Shown here: positions 15,964-24,058 of the stretch, piece after piece | Position numbering within the stretch: position 1 is the stretch's first letter | Layout: each line of letters starts with the position of its first letter | Assembly (NCBI GenBank): GCA_964552395.1 | Contig: CAZKGM010000012.1 | Coordinates: 29,648-93,647 of the forward strand | Direction of reading: 5' to 3' | Length of the DNA: 64,000 nucleotides | Origin: JAJDNH01 sp964552395 | GTDB taxonomy: Bacteria; Acidobacteriota; Thermoanaerobaculia; Thermoanaerobaculales; Sulfomarinibacteraceae | The notes under the pieces: model-generated | The model's input: only the letters and a program-made list of their open reading frames with translations | What the model was told of the DNA's origin: nothing | The model's database searches: none | Position numbers and translations under genes: made by a program

Positions 15964-16776
15964 ATGTACGAGAGCTTCTACGGCCTTGCCGAATCTCCGT
16001 TCAGAATCACGCCGGACCCGCGCTACCTGTTTTTCTCGCGCCGGCACCGGGAGGCTTACGATCACGTGCTGTTCGGGATCACCCAGAGGCGCGGCTTCAT
16101 CCAGCTGACCGGCGAGGTCGGTGCCGGCAAGAGCACGTTGACACGGGCGTTGCTGGAACGCCTCGATGACGGCTTCGCCACCGCCCTGATCCTCAACCCG
16201 GTGATGACCGGGATCCAGCTCCTGCGCTCGATTCTGAGAGAGCTCGGCCTTGACGGCGGCGGCAACGACAGGGTGCGGCTCATCGAGCGCCTCAACGCCT
16301 TCCTGCTCGAACGCGTGGCCGCGGGTGACGATGTGGTTCTCTTCATCGACGAGGCGCAGGACATGTCCGACGATCTCCTCGAGCAGGTCAGGCTGTTGTC
16401 CAACCTCGAGACCGACGACCGCAAGCTGCTGCAGATCGTGATCGTCGGCCAGCCCGAGCTGAAGGCCAAGCTTGAGCGTCCGGAGCTGCGACAGCTGCGG
16501 CAGCGCATCACCGTGCGCTACCACCTGGGCCCGATAGACCGCCGGGAGACCGAGGCCTACATCCTCCACCGCCTGCAGGTTGCCGGCGCCAACGGTAGGC
16601 CGACCTTCAGTCCCTGGGCGCTACGCGCCGTCCACTTGTATGCGCGCGGCGTGCCGCGTCTGATCAATGCCGTTTGTGACGCGTCTCTGCTGGCCGGTTA
16701 CGTCGACGGGCGCGACCGGCTCGGCTGGCGTCAGGTGCGGCGTGCGGTTCGTCAGCTCGAAGGGAGGCTGCGGTGA
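15964..16776 (+). CDS. exeA: ExeA/GspA-type AAA+ ATPase of the secretion pathway
   Basis: A 270-residue ATPase. The N-terminus (MYESFYGLAESPFRITPDPR) is the family signature; Walker A is GEVGAGKST (about 50-58), Walker B VVLFIDEAQ (124-132), and QLRQRITVRYHL is the sensor region. In Aeromonas, ExeA with ExeB loads the type II secretion secretin through the peptidoglycan. This copy ends at the membrane-proximal part and has no C-terminal peptidoglycan-binding domain, so it is the short form. The next gene overlaps by four bases (GTGA) and encodes its GspB partner. No secretin gene is in the window. Confidence 0.9.
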   Translation: MYESFYGLAESPFRITPDPRYLFFSRRHREAYDHVLFGITQRRGFIQLTGEVGAGKSTLTRALLERLDDGFATALILNPVMTGIQLLRSILRELGLDGGGNDRVRLIERLNAFLLERVAAGDDVVLFIDEAQDMSDDLLEQVRLLSNLETDDRKLLQIVIVGQPELKAKLERPELRQLRQRITVRYHLGPIDRRETEAYILHRLQVAGANGRPTFSPWALRAVHLYARGVPRLINAVCDASLLAGYVDGRDRLGWRQVRRAVRQLEGRLR

Positions 16777-17648
16777 GCCTGATTTCCGAGGCGTTGCGCA
16801 AGGCCCGTCAAGAGGCCGCCGAGTCGCGGCAGCGGGAGCGCGGCGCGCGCATCGCGGGGCTGGTGAGCGAGCCGGTAGAGCGCCGGCGTTCGCGATCGGC
16901 GCTTGTGCTGGTCGTGGCGGTCGGCGCCGCGTGTCTCGGCGCTGCGGGTGCCTGGTGGGGTTTTCACGGCCGCGGTCCGACAGCAGTGGCGGAGGCAGGT
17001 GGTCGCGCGCCCGTGGCTGCGGCTGCGCCGTCTCCGACCTCCACTCCGACACCGGCGGGAGCCGTGGCAAGGGTGGACACTCCGGACCCGCAGCCAACAC
17101 CGATGCCGACAGGAACGGCCGCGGCTGGGGCCGCCGGGCAGCCGCAGCCGTCCTCCCTTGCGGTGACTCCGGGTGTGACGCCGACGCCAGCGGCTCAGTC
17201 TGCCGAAGACACCGGGGTCGAGGGACGTGAAGCGCCGCCGAGCCCGACGGCAGCCGCACAGGCGCCCCCGACGCCGACCGTGACACCGGCCGAGCCGCCG
17301 CTCGTGACGGTGCGCGACGTGTCGGGCGAGGGTAGGGTCAGGTTCGGTAGGCCTGGAAGGCCGTCAGCCACACCTGTCGTGCACCGGACGCCCAGCCCTA
17401 CGCCGACAGCGGAGGTGCAGCGGAAGACCGCCTCCCAGCCCCGTGAGTTCCTAGTCACCGCACATGTCGGTCGCGTCACGCTCGAGCTCGACTACCTCGT
17501 CTACCGTCCGGATGACCCGTTTGCCCAGATCAATGGGCAGGAGGTGCACGTCGGCTCCAAGATCGAGGGTTTCGTGGTCGAGGAGATTACCCGCGACTTC
17601 GTCCGCCTCCGTGACGCCAAGGGCCCGCTGCTGCTGCGTGTCCACTGA
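16773..17648 (+). CDS. gspB: GspB/ExeB-like secretion protein
   Basis: A 291-residue inner-membrane protein. The start MSLISEALRKARQEAAESR is the typical GspB opening. A membrane helix (about 42-64) is followed by a Pro/Thr/Ala-rich periplasmic linker of 170 residues with many PTP words. The C-terminal 60-residue domain (DPFAQINGQEVHVGSKIEGF) is the GspB C-terminal beta domain. The GTG start overlaps the stop of exeA, so the two are translated together. It probably links the ATPase to the secretin or cell wall. Confidence 0.88.
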   Translation: MSLISEALRKARQEAAESRQRERGARIAGLVSEPVERRRSRSALVLVVAVGAACLGAAGAWWGFHGRGPTAVAEAGGRAPVAAAAPSPTSTPTPAGAVARVDTPDPQPTPMPTGTAAAGAAGQPQPSSLAVTPGVTPTPAAQSAEDTGVEGREAPPSPTAAAQAPPTPTVTPAEPPLVTVRDVSGEGRVRFGRPGRPSATPVVHRTPSPTPTAEVQRKTASQPREFLVTAHVGRVTLELDYLVYRPDDPFAQINGQEVHVGSKIEGFVVEEITRDFVRLRDAKGPLLLRVH

Positions 17649-17672
17649 ACGGATAGCCACTCACCCACCTGG

Positions 17673-17720
17673 TGACGGAGTGACGACGTGACGGAGTGAC
17701 GGAGTGACGGAGTGACGGAG
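17673..17720. repeat. Six tandem 8-bp units (TGACGGAG)
   Basis: Six consecutive octamers, five TGACGGAG and one TGACGACG, in the 286-base gap between the convergent gspB and peptidase genes. It is a microsatellite-like array outside any gene. Confidence 0.85.
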
Positions 17721-17738
17721 ACCCCCACCCACCCTCCC

Positions 17739-17762
17739 GGTGAGAAGGTGAGAAGGTGAGGA
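17739..17762. repeat. Three tandem 8-bp units (GGTGAGAA)
   Basis: GGTGAGAA, GGTGAGAA, GGTGAGGA follow each other 19 bases after the first octamer array. The rest of this gap (17763-17934) holds nothing I can identify. Confidence 0.8.
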
Positions 17763-17934
17763 GGGCCGCCACCTACCCGGAGAAGGCGGGCGGAGCGCGC
17801 TCCACACACCGAGCCAACAGAAGCGCAGCCCCACCGCCACCCAGGTGCTTCCTCGCCTTCGGCTCGTCAGAATGGCAGGGGAGGGACGGTTCGTCAGAAC
17901 GACAGAAAGAAGGGCTGCGCGCTCCCGGTGCCCG

Positions 17935-20900
17935 TCACCGCTCCGTCAGACGTGCGGTCAGCTGGACCGGTTTTCCCTCCCGCAGAACCGTGATCTGGAC
18001 CTCGTCCCCCGGCTGATGTGCCTTGAGGGCGCCGGAGTAGGCGCGGAGGTCGGCGATGGATTCTCCTGCGAACGCGGTCACGATGTCGCCGGCCCGCATC
18101 CCGGCCCGCTCCGCCGCCGATCCCGGCAGGACCTGCGCCACGCGCACGCCGGGCCCGCTGAACGCGAAGTCGGGCATCGTGCCGAGGCTGACCCGGCGCG
18201 CGGCGCCGGCGGGCGGAGCCGGCACTGCCTCCCGGCCGGCGATCGTGACGGTGAGCGGATCGCTGCGCCCGGCAAGGTAAGCGATCGCCTCATGTGCGGC
18301 CTCGACGATGGTGGCCATGCCGGCGGCGTCGATCTTGTCGGGGGTGTCCGAAGGCCGGTGGTAGTCGGCGTTCGGACCGGTGAACAGCTGCACCGCCGGC
18401 ACCCCGTGCTCCAGGCAGGCGCCCTGATCCGAGCTGTCGAGGGGCTCGGAGACGACGGCCACCGGCGTCCCGATCGTGTAGCCGACTCCCATCCAGATGA
18501 AGCGCCACTCGCGGGCCGAGTCGGCGCCGAGGACGTACAGCTTGCCGTTCCTGAGCCGGCCCACGGTGTCGAGGTTGATGCAGGCGAACGGGAGCTTGTC
18601 GGCATCGACGGTCGCCAGCAGGTGGCGGGATCCGAGCAGCCCAGCCTCCTCCCCGGTCGTCACCGCGAACAGCACCGGGCGCGGGGATGGCGGCTCGGCC
18701 GCAACCATCCGGCACAGCTCCAGCAGCACGGCGACGCCAGAGGCATTGTCGTCCGCGCCGGGATGAATCTTGCCCTGGTTGCCCGCGCGGACGTCGGGCC
18801 AGCCGCGGCCCAGGTGGTCGAGGTGTGCGAGGACCAGCACCGGGTGGCCGGCCAGAGCTGGGTCGGTGCCTGGGCGGCGGGCCAGTAGGTTGGTCAGCAC
18901 CATATGGTGCGGTGTGGCGCCACCTGTCCAGCTCCAGCTTTGACCGAAGCCGTGGTCCCCGCCGGGCTCAAGGCCGCTCGCCGCGAGGCGCTGCTCGACC
19001 CATTCGGTGGCCCTCGCGAGACCGTCGCTTCCCAGCCCGCGCCCCTCGAGTGCGGGTGCGGCAAGGATGTCGACCGTGTGTTGCAGGGAAGCCGCGTCCA
19101 CTTCAGGTGGCAGCTCGGCGAGAGGCTCTCGCTTGGGCAGGTGCAGCTCTGCCGGCGGGCCGTCGGTCAGGTTCCTCACCAGCGGCGACGCCAGCGGTTG
19201 CCAGAGCCCCTTGGCCACGTTCTCCGGCTCCGGGCCCTTGAACGCGAGGTAGGAGTAGCGGGTGTAGTGGGGGAGCTTGCGGGCGAGCCCGGGGATCGCC
19301 GAGACCGGGGCGGCCGTGACGAGGCCGATCGCGTCCGAGGGGTATGCTCCTCGCGCAACCAGAACAACCGAGGTCGCAGACGTTGCGAATCTCTCTCCGG
19401 CCACCGTGAGCTGGGACGGGCCGAGCTCGACGTCGTGTGCGGCGAGACGGCCGGCGACCGCGCCGGCGAAGCGGTTCTCCCGACCCAGCACCCACAGCGA
19501 TCCGGCGGGTAGGGAGGTGAGGTCACGGTCGAGCGCGATCCGCGGTTCCTGTGGCCGTGTCCAGTCGGCAGCCAGTCGGCGCCACGCGTCGATCTCAGCT
19601 GCCGCGGCCGCTGCCGGCAGGACGAAAAGCGGCCGGCTGGCGCCGAACAGCGTCGACAGCGCCGGCGGCACCTCACGGGGGTCGAGATGGCGCATGACGT
19701 CGAACGCCGGGTCGACGTCGAGACGGAGGGGCTTGGATGGGCACGGGATGGTCACCGTGCACTCCCGGCCGCGGGCCTCGGCGACCTTCCAGATGGGGTC
19801 GGATCTTCCATCAACGGTGACGGCGACGGGCACGTCGACCGGGAACGGCGCCTCAAACTGAGCCTGCCGGAGGGTGAGCGTGACCTCCCATGGGAGGGTA
19901 CCGCCGGCGCGCGCCGCCTTGATCGTGTCGATCTCGATCTGCGGCGCCCCGGTGCGGGAGGTCCAGGTCGCGAAGAAGCGCGTCCAGTCCCTGCCGGTGA
20001 CCTCGGACAGGGCGTCGGCGATATCGGCGAATGAGGCGCGACTGAAGCGGTGGCGGGAGTAGAAAAGCGAAAGAGCGGCGAGGAACTGCCGGTCACCGAC
20101 GGCCCGTCGGACCATGTGGAAGAGCATCAAGCTCTTGCCGTACCCGACCGCTTCCGAAGCGGCGGAGAACCGGTTATGGAACTCAGTCAGCGGGAAGTCT
20201 TTGCCGCCGCGAACGAAGTCGGAGAACTTCTTGAGCGTGGCGCGACGGTAGCCGGCGCCCTCGCCGCGCTGCTCGGCGAACAGGTGGTCCGCCATGTACG
20301 CCGTCAGGCCCTCGCACCAGTTGCCGGAGCTGAAATCGACGTAGGCCGAGTTCCCCCACCAGTTGTGCAGAAGTTCGTGCGGGTACGATGAGGTCAGGAT
20401 CCACGGGAAGCGGATGACCCGCGGCCCGAGAAGCGTGAACCCGGGCATCCCGTAGCCGGTCTCCCAGAAGTTCTCGACCAGCGAGAACGACGAGTATGGG
20501 AAGGGGGGCAGCATCCCCTGGTACAGCTCGAGGTAGCGGTTGGTGGCCTTCAGGTAGCGGTCCGCCAGGCCGGGGTCGTCCTCACGCAGGAAGGCGTGGA
20601 GCTGTACTTTGCCGGCGACTCCGGCGTACTCGTGCCAAGGCCCGGCGACCAAGTAGATCTCCTCCTGGGGTGTGGCGCAGCTCCAGGACGTCGCTCGCGT
20701 CGCCTCGGTCGCCGGCTCGTTGCTCGCACGGGCGCCCTGGCTGACCACGTCCCAGGGGGGCGTCAGCCCGTGGACCTCGAGCTCGAACGTCACCAGGCCA
20801 TCCCCGAACGTCGGTACCCAGAACGAGCTGCCGGCGAGGAAGGCGCCGCGCTCGTCGATCAGCCCGGGCGTCTCGGAGAAGCTGCGCTGGTACTCCGTGC

Positions 20901-21309
20901 CGGAGGTCGCGAGCGGATGGTTGATGACGCCGCCGTAGCGGATCTCGACCGGCTCACCCGCGCCGGGCGCGGCGACGAGCCGGTAGCCCAGCAGCGGCAC
21001 GTCTCCAGCAGTCTCGGTGGTGGCGTTGACACCGAGGAAGTCGGCGGGCGGTGCCGCCTGCGTGGGCTGGAGCGTCCATCCTGCGGTTGTCACCCGCGGC
21101 TGCAGCCCGGCGTGCAGCACGAACCGGTAGGCGCCGTCTGCGTCCTGGCGGACATCCGCGCCGAAGGTGACACGGTCGACGACCTCGATCCGGTGGGCAG
21201 TGGGGAACAGCCTCACCCTCAGCGCATGGTGGGTGGGCGAGGCGAGCGCCGAAGGGGGCACGGCGCAGACGGCCAGGGCGAAGGCCAGGGCTCTGACCAC
21301 TCTGTTCAT
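17935..21309 (-). CDS. Exported M1 + M28 + PDZ peptidase fusion
   Basis: A 1124-residue exported protein with a signal peptide (residues 1-24). The first half is an M1-like aminopeptidase: HELLH at 311-315 and a second glutamate in NWCEG (E333), 17 residues on rather than the usual 18, with VENFWETGYGMPGF in place of the GAMEN loop. The second half (about 745-1010) is an M28 aminopeptidase with its zinc ligands in LAHLDH, GADDN, TTGEEAGLLGS, NLDTVG and YHRPSDT. The last 90 residues are a PDZ domain (AAERAGMRAGDIVTAF). Two zinc exopeptidases in one chain suggest stepwise peptide breakdown in the periplasm. AGGAGG precedes the ATG. It overlaps the LOG gene by four bases (ATGA). Confidence 0.88.
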   Translation of the reverse strand: MNRVVRALAFALAVCAVPPSALASPTHHALRVRLFPTAHRIEVVDRVTFGADVRQDADGAYRFVLHAGLQPRVTTAGWTLQPTQAAPPADFLGVNATTETAGDVPLLGYRLVAAPGAGEPVEIRYGGVINHPLATSGTEYQRSFSETPGLIDERGAFLAGSSFWVPTFGDGLVTFELEVHGLTPPWDVVSQGARASNEPATEATRATSWSCATPQEEIYLVAGPWHEYAGVAGKVQLHAFLREDDPGLADRYLKATNRYLELYQGMLPPFPYSSFSLVENFWETGYGMPGFTLLGPRVIRFPWILTSSYPHELLHNWWGNSAYVDFSSGNWCEGLTAYMADHLFAEQRGEGAGYRRATLKKFSDFVRGGKDFPLTEFHNRFSAASEAVGYGKSLMLFHMVRRAVGDRQFLAALSLFYSRHRFSRASFADIADALSEVTGRDWTRFFATWTSRTGAPQIEIDTIKAARAGGTLPWEVTLTLRQAQFEAPFPVDVPVAVTVDGRSDPIWKVAEARGRECTVTIPCPSKPLRLDVDPAFDVMRHLDPREVPPALSTLFGASRPLFVLPAAAAAAEIDAWRRLAADWTRPQEPRIALDRDLTSLPAGSLWVLGRENRFAGAVAGRLAAHDVELGPSQLTVAGERFATSATSVVLVARGAYPSDAIGLVTAAPVSAIPGLARKLPHYTRYSYLAFKGPEPENVAKGLWQPLASPLVRNLTDGPPAELHLPKREPLAELPPEVDAASLQHTVDILAAPALEGRGLGSDGLARATEWVEQRLAASGLEPGGDHGFGQSWSWTGGATPHHMVLTNLLARRPGTDPALAGHPVLVLAHLDHLGRGWPDVRAGNQGKIHPGADDNASGVAVLLELCRMVAAEPPSPRPVLFAVTTGEEAGLLGSRHLLATVDADKLPFACINLDTVGRLRNGKLYVLGADSAREWRFIWMGVGYTIGTPVAVVSEPLDSSDQGACLEHGVPAVQLFTGPNADYHRPSDTPDKIDAAGMATIVEAAHEAIAYLAGRSDPLTVTIAGREAVPAPPAGAARRVSLGTMPDFAFSGPGVRVAQVLPGSAAERAGMRAGDIVTAFAGESIADLRAYSGALKAHQPGDEVQITVLREGKPVQLTARLTER

Positions 21310-22040
21310 CTGGTCCTCCTGGGAGATTTCGTACCGAAGCGCTCGAGCTCGGAGAGGATCAGCCTCTCGGCGGCATCGACGGTGTCAACGCGCAACGGGA
21401 GGCAGAGGTCCAGGCGGTCGGCGAACCCGTCCGCGACCACGGTGTCGCGGATCCAAGCTATCAGCCCGTCCCAGTGCTGGCCGTACAGGAGAAACGGCGT
21501 TGGCGGCAGGTGGCGGACCTGAAGGAGCTGCCACACCATGGTTGCCTCGAGGGTCGAGCCGAGACCGCCGGGAAAGACTACGAACGCAGAGGACAGCCGA
21601 ACGAAGTGGTGCAGCCGGGAGAAGAACGTCCGGTGGCGGTAGACGCGCTCGACGAAGGGTCCGACCTCGGAGCCGGCGACCATGCGGATCGGCAGACCGT
21701 CCCCGTCCGCCGGCTCTGTGATCTCCCCCTGTGAAGCGCCCTCGTTGGCCGCCTGCATGAGGCCGGCGCCGCCTCCGGTGACGATCTCGCACCCGGCGGC
21801 CGCGAGCCGCCGCGCTAGCTCGCGGGCGTCGCTGTACAGGGCGTGGTCCGGCCGCGTACGAGACGAGCCGAAGATGGAGACCCTAAACCGCTCGAGGTTT
21901 CTCGGCTGGAGACGTTCCAGCGACTCGATCGTGGACCACAGCTGCTCGACCGACTGGTCGATCACGCGCACCAACTCGCGCGTCGTCTCGACGGGTGGCA
22001 GGGGGCTCGTGCGCTTTCGCGGGTCGTGCGGGTCGCTCAT
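21306..22040 (-). CDS. LOG family (TIGR00730-like) phosphoribohydrolase
   Basis: A 244-residue protein of the LONELY GUY family, which cleaves nucleoside 5'-monophosphates to base and ribose phosphate. Motifs: IFGSSR (57-62), VTGGGAGLMQAANEGA (87-102), and the signature PGGLGSTLE (157-165), with S in place of the common T. An N-terminal extension of about 50 residues (predicted helical) precedes the fold, as in the longer bacterial LOG proteins. It starts 9 bases after the P-loop gene and overlaps the peptidase gene, so all three probably share a transcript. The physiological substrate is unknown. Confidence 0.85.
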   Translation of the reverse strand: MSDPHDPRKRTSPLPPVETTRELVRVIDQSVEQLWSTIESLERLQPRNLERFRVSIFGSSRTRPDHALYSDARELARRLAAAGCEIVTGGGAGLMQAANEGASQGEITEPADGDGLPIRMVAGSEVGPFVERVYRHRTFFSRLHHFVRLSSAFVVFPGGLGSTLEATMVWQLLQVRHLPPTPFLLYGQHWDGLIAWIRDTVVADGFADRLDLCLPLRVDTVDAAERLILSELERFGTKSPRRTR

Positions 22041-22049
22041 GCTGGTCTC

Positions 22050-22619
22050 TCAGAGGTCCAGGTCGTCGGCCGAGAATAGCGGCGGCGTGGGCTCGATCTT
22101 GGGCAGCGTGTACTCCAGGATCTTCTTTCCCCAGCTGTCGTGGGCATTCGCGTCGAGGCGCAACGGCTTCAGTCCGCGAGCGGCGATCATCCCTTCCAGA
22201 AGCAGGTCGATCTGTCGCTGGAAACCGGGCTCGACCGCACGTACGCCGTCGAATGACGGTCGACCCCAGACTGGAACGTGGACCAGCGTATCGTAGGTGG
22301 AAAGCCAGCGGTCGAGCATCTTCTCCCACTCCGGGGCGGCGCCGGTCGCGTGCACCAGGTAGCAGTAGTTGTCGAGCACCGAGCGGTCGCACAGCACCAC
22401 CTCGTGGCGTGCGCAGGCCTCGATCTCGAGCGACATCTGCGAGTGGAGGATCCACTCCTGTGCCTCACGTGTGGTCTCCTGGTTGATTGGCAGCGGACAG
22501 CTGCGGGCGACCTCGCGCACGATGTCGACATCCAGGCCCCGCCGCTTGAAGCGTGCGGCGAGCTCGAAGCAGAGAGTTGTCTTGCCCACCCCGTGACTGC
22601 CGATGAGAGCGATCTTCAT
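22050..22619 (-). CDS. P-loop NTP-binding protein (AAA_28 / NadR-kinase-like)
   Basis: A 189-residue protein with Walker A GSHGVGKTT (7-15) and a likely acidic catalytic segment CDRSVLDNYCY (about 96-106). This matches small ATPases related to the kinase half of NadR, thymidylate-kinase-like in fold. A nucleotide or riboside kinase role is possible; its partner downstream, a LOG enzyme, also acts on nucleotides. No ribosome site is visible: TACAAT lies six bases before the ATG, so the mRNA may be leaderless. Confidence 0.75.
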   Translation of the reverse strand: MKIALIGSHGVGKTTLCFELAARFKRRGLDVDIVREVARSCPLPINQETTREAQEWILHSQMSLEIEACARHEVVLCDRSVLDNYCYLVHATGAAPEWEKMLDRWLSTYDTLVHVPVWGRPSFDGVRAVEPGFQRQIDLLLEGMIAARGLKPLRLDANAHDSWGKKILEYTLPKIEPTPPLFSADDLDL

Positions 22620-22625
22620 GTGTGC

Positions 22626-22676
22626 ATTGTACGGGAGCTATTCGCTCCGCGAATCGCTGGCAGTAGATCGCGAATC
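22626..22676 (-). promoter_or_regulatory. Likely promoter with palindrome and direct repeat for the P-loop gene
   Basis: On the minus strand TACAAT (22626-22631) is a -10 ending six bases before the ATG. Just upstream, ATTCGC-TCC-GCGAAT (22640-22654) is a perfect palindrome, and CGCGAATC occurs at 22648-22655 and 22669-22676, exactly two helical turns apart. This looks like an operator overlapping the -35 region. Confidence 0.45.
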
Positions 22677-22756
22677 AACAACCCATGCCCTGCCTGTCTC
22701 CTTCGTTCAGGTTCGTTCTTATAGGAACCGTTTCGAGTGTCGATGAGGCTTGATTG

Positions 22757-22842
22757 TGAACCGCCAAGCTGCCAAGTACGCCAAGCTCGCTAAGAAGATA
22801 TTCCCTTTCTTATCTTTGCGTTCTTCGCGCCTTGGCGGTTCA
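22757..22842. repeat. Inverted repeat of GCCAAG words
   Basis: The left arm (22757-22800) begins TGAACCGCCAAG and contains three GCCAAG words; the right arm (22811-22842) ends CTTGGCGGTTCA and holds TTTGCG/TTCGCG words. The outer 12 bases pair perfectly. It lies in a 286-base gap; the remaining 68 bases up to 22910 hold nothing identifiable. Confidence 0.75.
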
Positions 22843-22910
22843 ATTGTTGCCCTGCCGGGATCATGCGTGCGCGGAAACAACCTGACTCAAGGGGATACGC
22901 AGGATCCTCG

Positions 22911-23624
22911 CTAGCGGCCGGCGGCGCGGCCGGTCGGCCGCAGCGAGCCGGGAAGCGCCTCGGCAGCGTCGAGCATGGCCCGGTAGATCTCGTCGGCGTT
23001 GGCGGCTTCCAGGAGGCGGGCCATGCGGGTCGAGTTGCGGACGATCCAGGCGAGCCGGGAAAGCCAACGGAGGTGGAGGGCGTCGTTGCGGAGGGCGAGC
23101 AGGAAGAAGAGGCGAGTGCGGCCCATGTCTGGAGATCCGAACTCGACCCCTTCAGGCGAGCGGCCGAGGGCGATGAACTGCCGCGGGAACTTGTCCGGGG
23201 AGCGGCGGCGGGCGTGCAGGAAGGCAACACCCTCAGGGACCGCGGTCGGTACCAGGCGCTCTCGTGCCGCCAACGCTGCCTCGAGCCATTGTGGGTCGTT
23301 GACCAGCCCCAAGCGGGTTACCTGCTCGACCATGACGCGGATCACGTCACCGCGGTCCTGAGCCGTGAGGTCGGGGATGATGTTGTCGACCGTGAAGATC
23401 TCCGCCAGGGGGGCATCGATTACCTGGTTGACTGGAGACTCCGCGGATGTGACCGACGCCGAGGCGATGGTGTCCAGGTACTCGTCGAGGAGGGCGCGAC
23501 GGAATCGCCACTGGCCGCCGATCTTGACTCCCGGGATCCGGCCTTCGTGTGCCAGTCGAACCAGTGTCCGCTCGGCAAGCTTGAGATACTCCGCGGCTTC
23601 CTTGGCGGTCATGTACGCTTCCAT
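22911..23624 (-). CDS. HTH (excisionase-type) + PTS EIIA (PtsN-like) fusion
   Basis: A 237-residue protein. The first 50 residues are a MerR/excisionase-type helix-turn-helix (TAKEAAEYLKLAERTLVRLA, then VKIGGQWRF). The rest is an EIIA-fructose/nitrogen-type domain with the phospho-acceptor histidine in GVAFLHAR (H137). A regulatory PTS role is likely, since no sugar permease is nearby. GGGAGG fits the second of two ATGs (23624), though 23627 is possible. A strong promoter and a 5'-end hairpin precede it. The HTH is a domain here, not a sign of a mobile element. Confidence 0.85.
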   Translation of the reverse strand: MEAYMTAKEAAEYLKLAERTLVRLAHEGRIPGVKIGGQWRFRRALLDEYLDTIASASVTSAESPVNQVIDAPLAEIFTVDNIIPDLTAQDRGDVIRVMVEQVTRLGLVNDPQWLEAALAARERLVPTAVPEGVAFLHARRRSPDKFPRQFIALGRSPEGVEFGSPDMGRTRLFFLLALRNDALHLRWLSRLAWIVRNSTRMARLLEAANADEIYRAMLDAAEALPGSLRPTGRAAGR

Positions 23625-23641
23625 CATCGACCTCCCGGTAT

Positions 23642-23659
23642 GAGACCGATTGCGGTCTC
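23642..23659 (-). promoter_or_regulatory. Palindrome GAGACCG-N4-CGGTCTC at the 5' end of the HTH-PtsN transcript
   Basis: Seven-base arms with a four-base centre. Given the promoter at 23667-23695, the arms fall at about +1 to +19, so this could be an operator or a hairpin at the mRNA 5' end just before the ribosome site. Confidence 0.5.
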
Positions 23660-23666
23660 TATTGGC

Positions 23667-23695
23667 TGAATACTCCTCCTTTTGGCGTGTGTCAA
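23667..23695 (-). promoter_or_regulatory. Sigma70-type promoter for the HTH-PtsN gene
   Basis: Minus strand: TTGACA (23695-23690), 17-base spacer, TATTCA (23672-23667). The -35 is a perfect match to consensus and the spacing is ideal. Confidence 0.7.
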
Positions 23696-23747
23696 GGAAG
23701 CTCGAGGTGGTGTTGGAGGGGATTCACGCCTTGCGGCAGGGCGGACC

Positions 23748-23776
23748 TTGCGCCGGCGACGGCCCTGTGCTATCAC
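23748..23776 (+). promoter_or_regulatory. Possible promoter for acpP-fabF
   Basis: TTGCGC, 17-base spacer, TATCAC, about 44 bases before the acpP start. Each hexamer is a partial match. Confidence 0.4.
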
Positions 23777-23819
23777 GTACAGGCTCGTCAGAGCCAACGA
23801 TCACGGGGAGGAACTCGGC

Positions 23820-24056
23820 ATGGATATCGAGGCCAAGGTGAAGGAGATTATCGTTCAGCAGCTGGGGGTAGATGCGGAGAAGGTGACGCTGGAGGCGTCG
23901 TTTGTCGACGACTTGGGGGCCGACTCTCTGGATACGGTGGAGCTCGTCATGGCCTTTGAGGAGGAGTTCGGGGTCGAGATCCCGGACGAGGCGGCGGAGA
24001 AGATCGCCAAGGTCAAGGATGCCGTGGAGTACCTCAAAGCCAACGTGGAGGAGTAA
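23820..24056 (+). CDS. acpP: Acyl carrier protein
   Basis: A 78-residue, highly acidic carrier of growing fatty acyl chains. The 4'-phosphopantetheine attachment site is S36 in the DSL motif (GADSLDTVELVMAFEEEF). The ATG at 23820 follows GGGGAGG. fabF starts two bases after its stop, the classic order in fatty-acid synthesis operons. Length and sequence are standard for the family. Confidence 0.97.
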   Translation: MDIEAKVKEIIVQQLGVDAEKVTLEASFVDDLGADSLDTVELVMAFEEEFGVEIPDEAAEKIAKVKDAVEYLKANVEE

Positions 24057-24058
24057 CC

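Noticed and set aside
17673..17762. Possible CRISPR array
   Set aside because: Units are only 8 bp and contiguous, with no spacers and no cas genes.
22911..23624. Excisionase-type HTH taken as a mobile-element mark
   Set aside because: It is fused to a full PTS EIIA domain and no integrase or attachment site is near.
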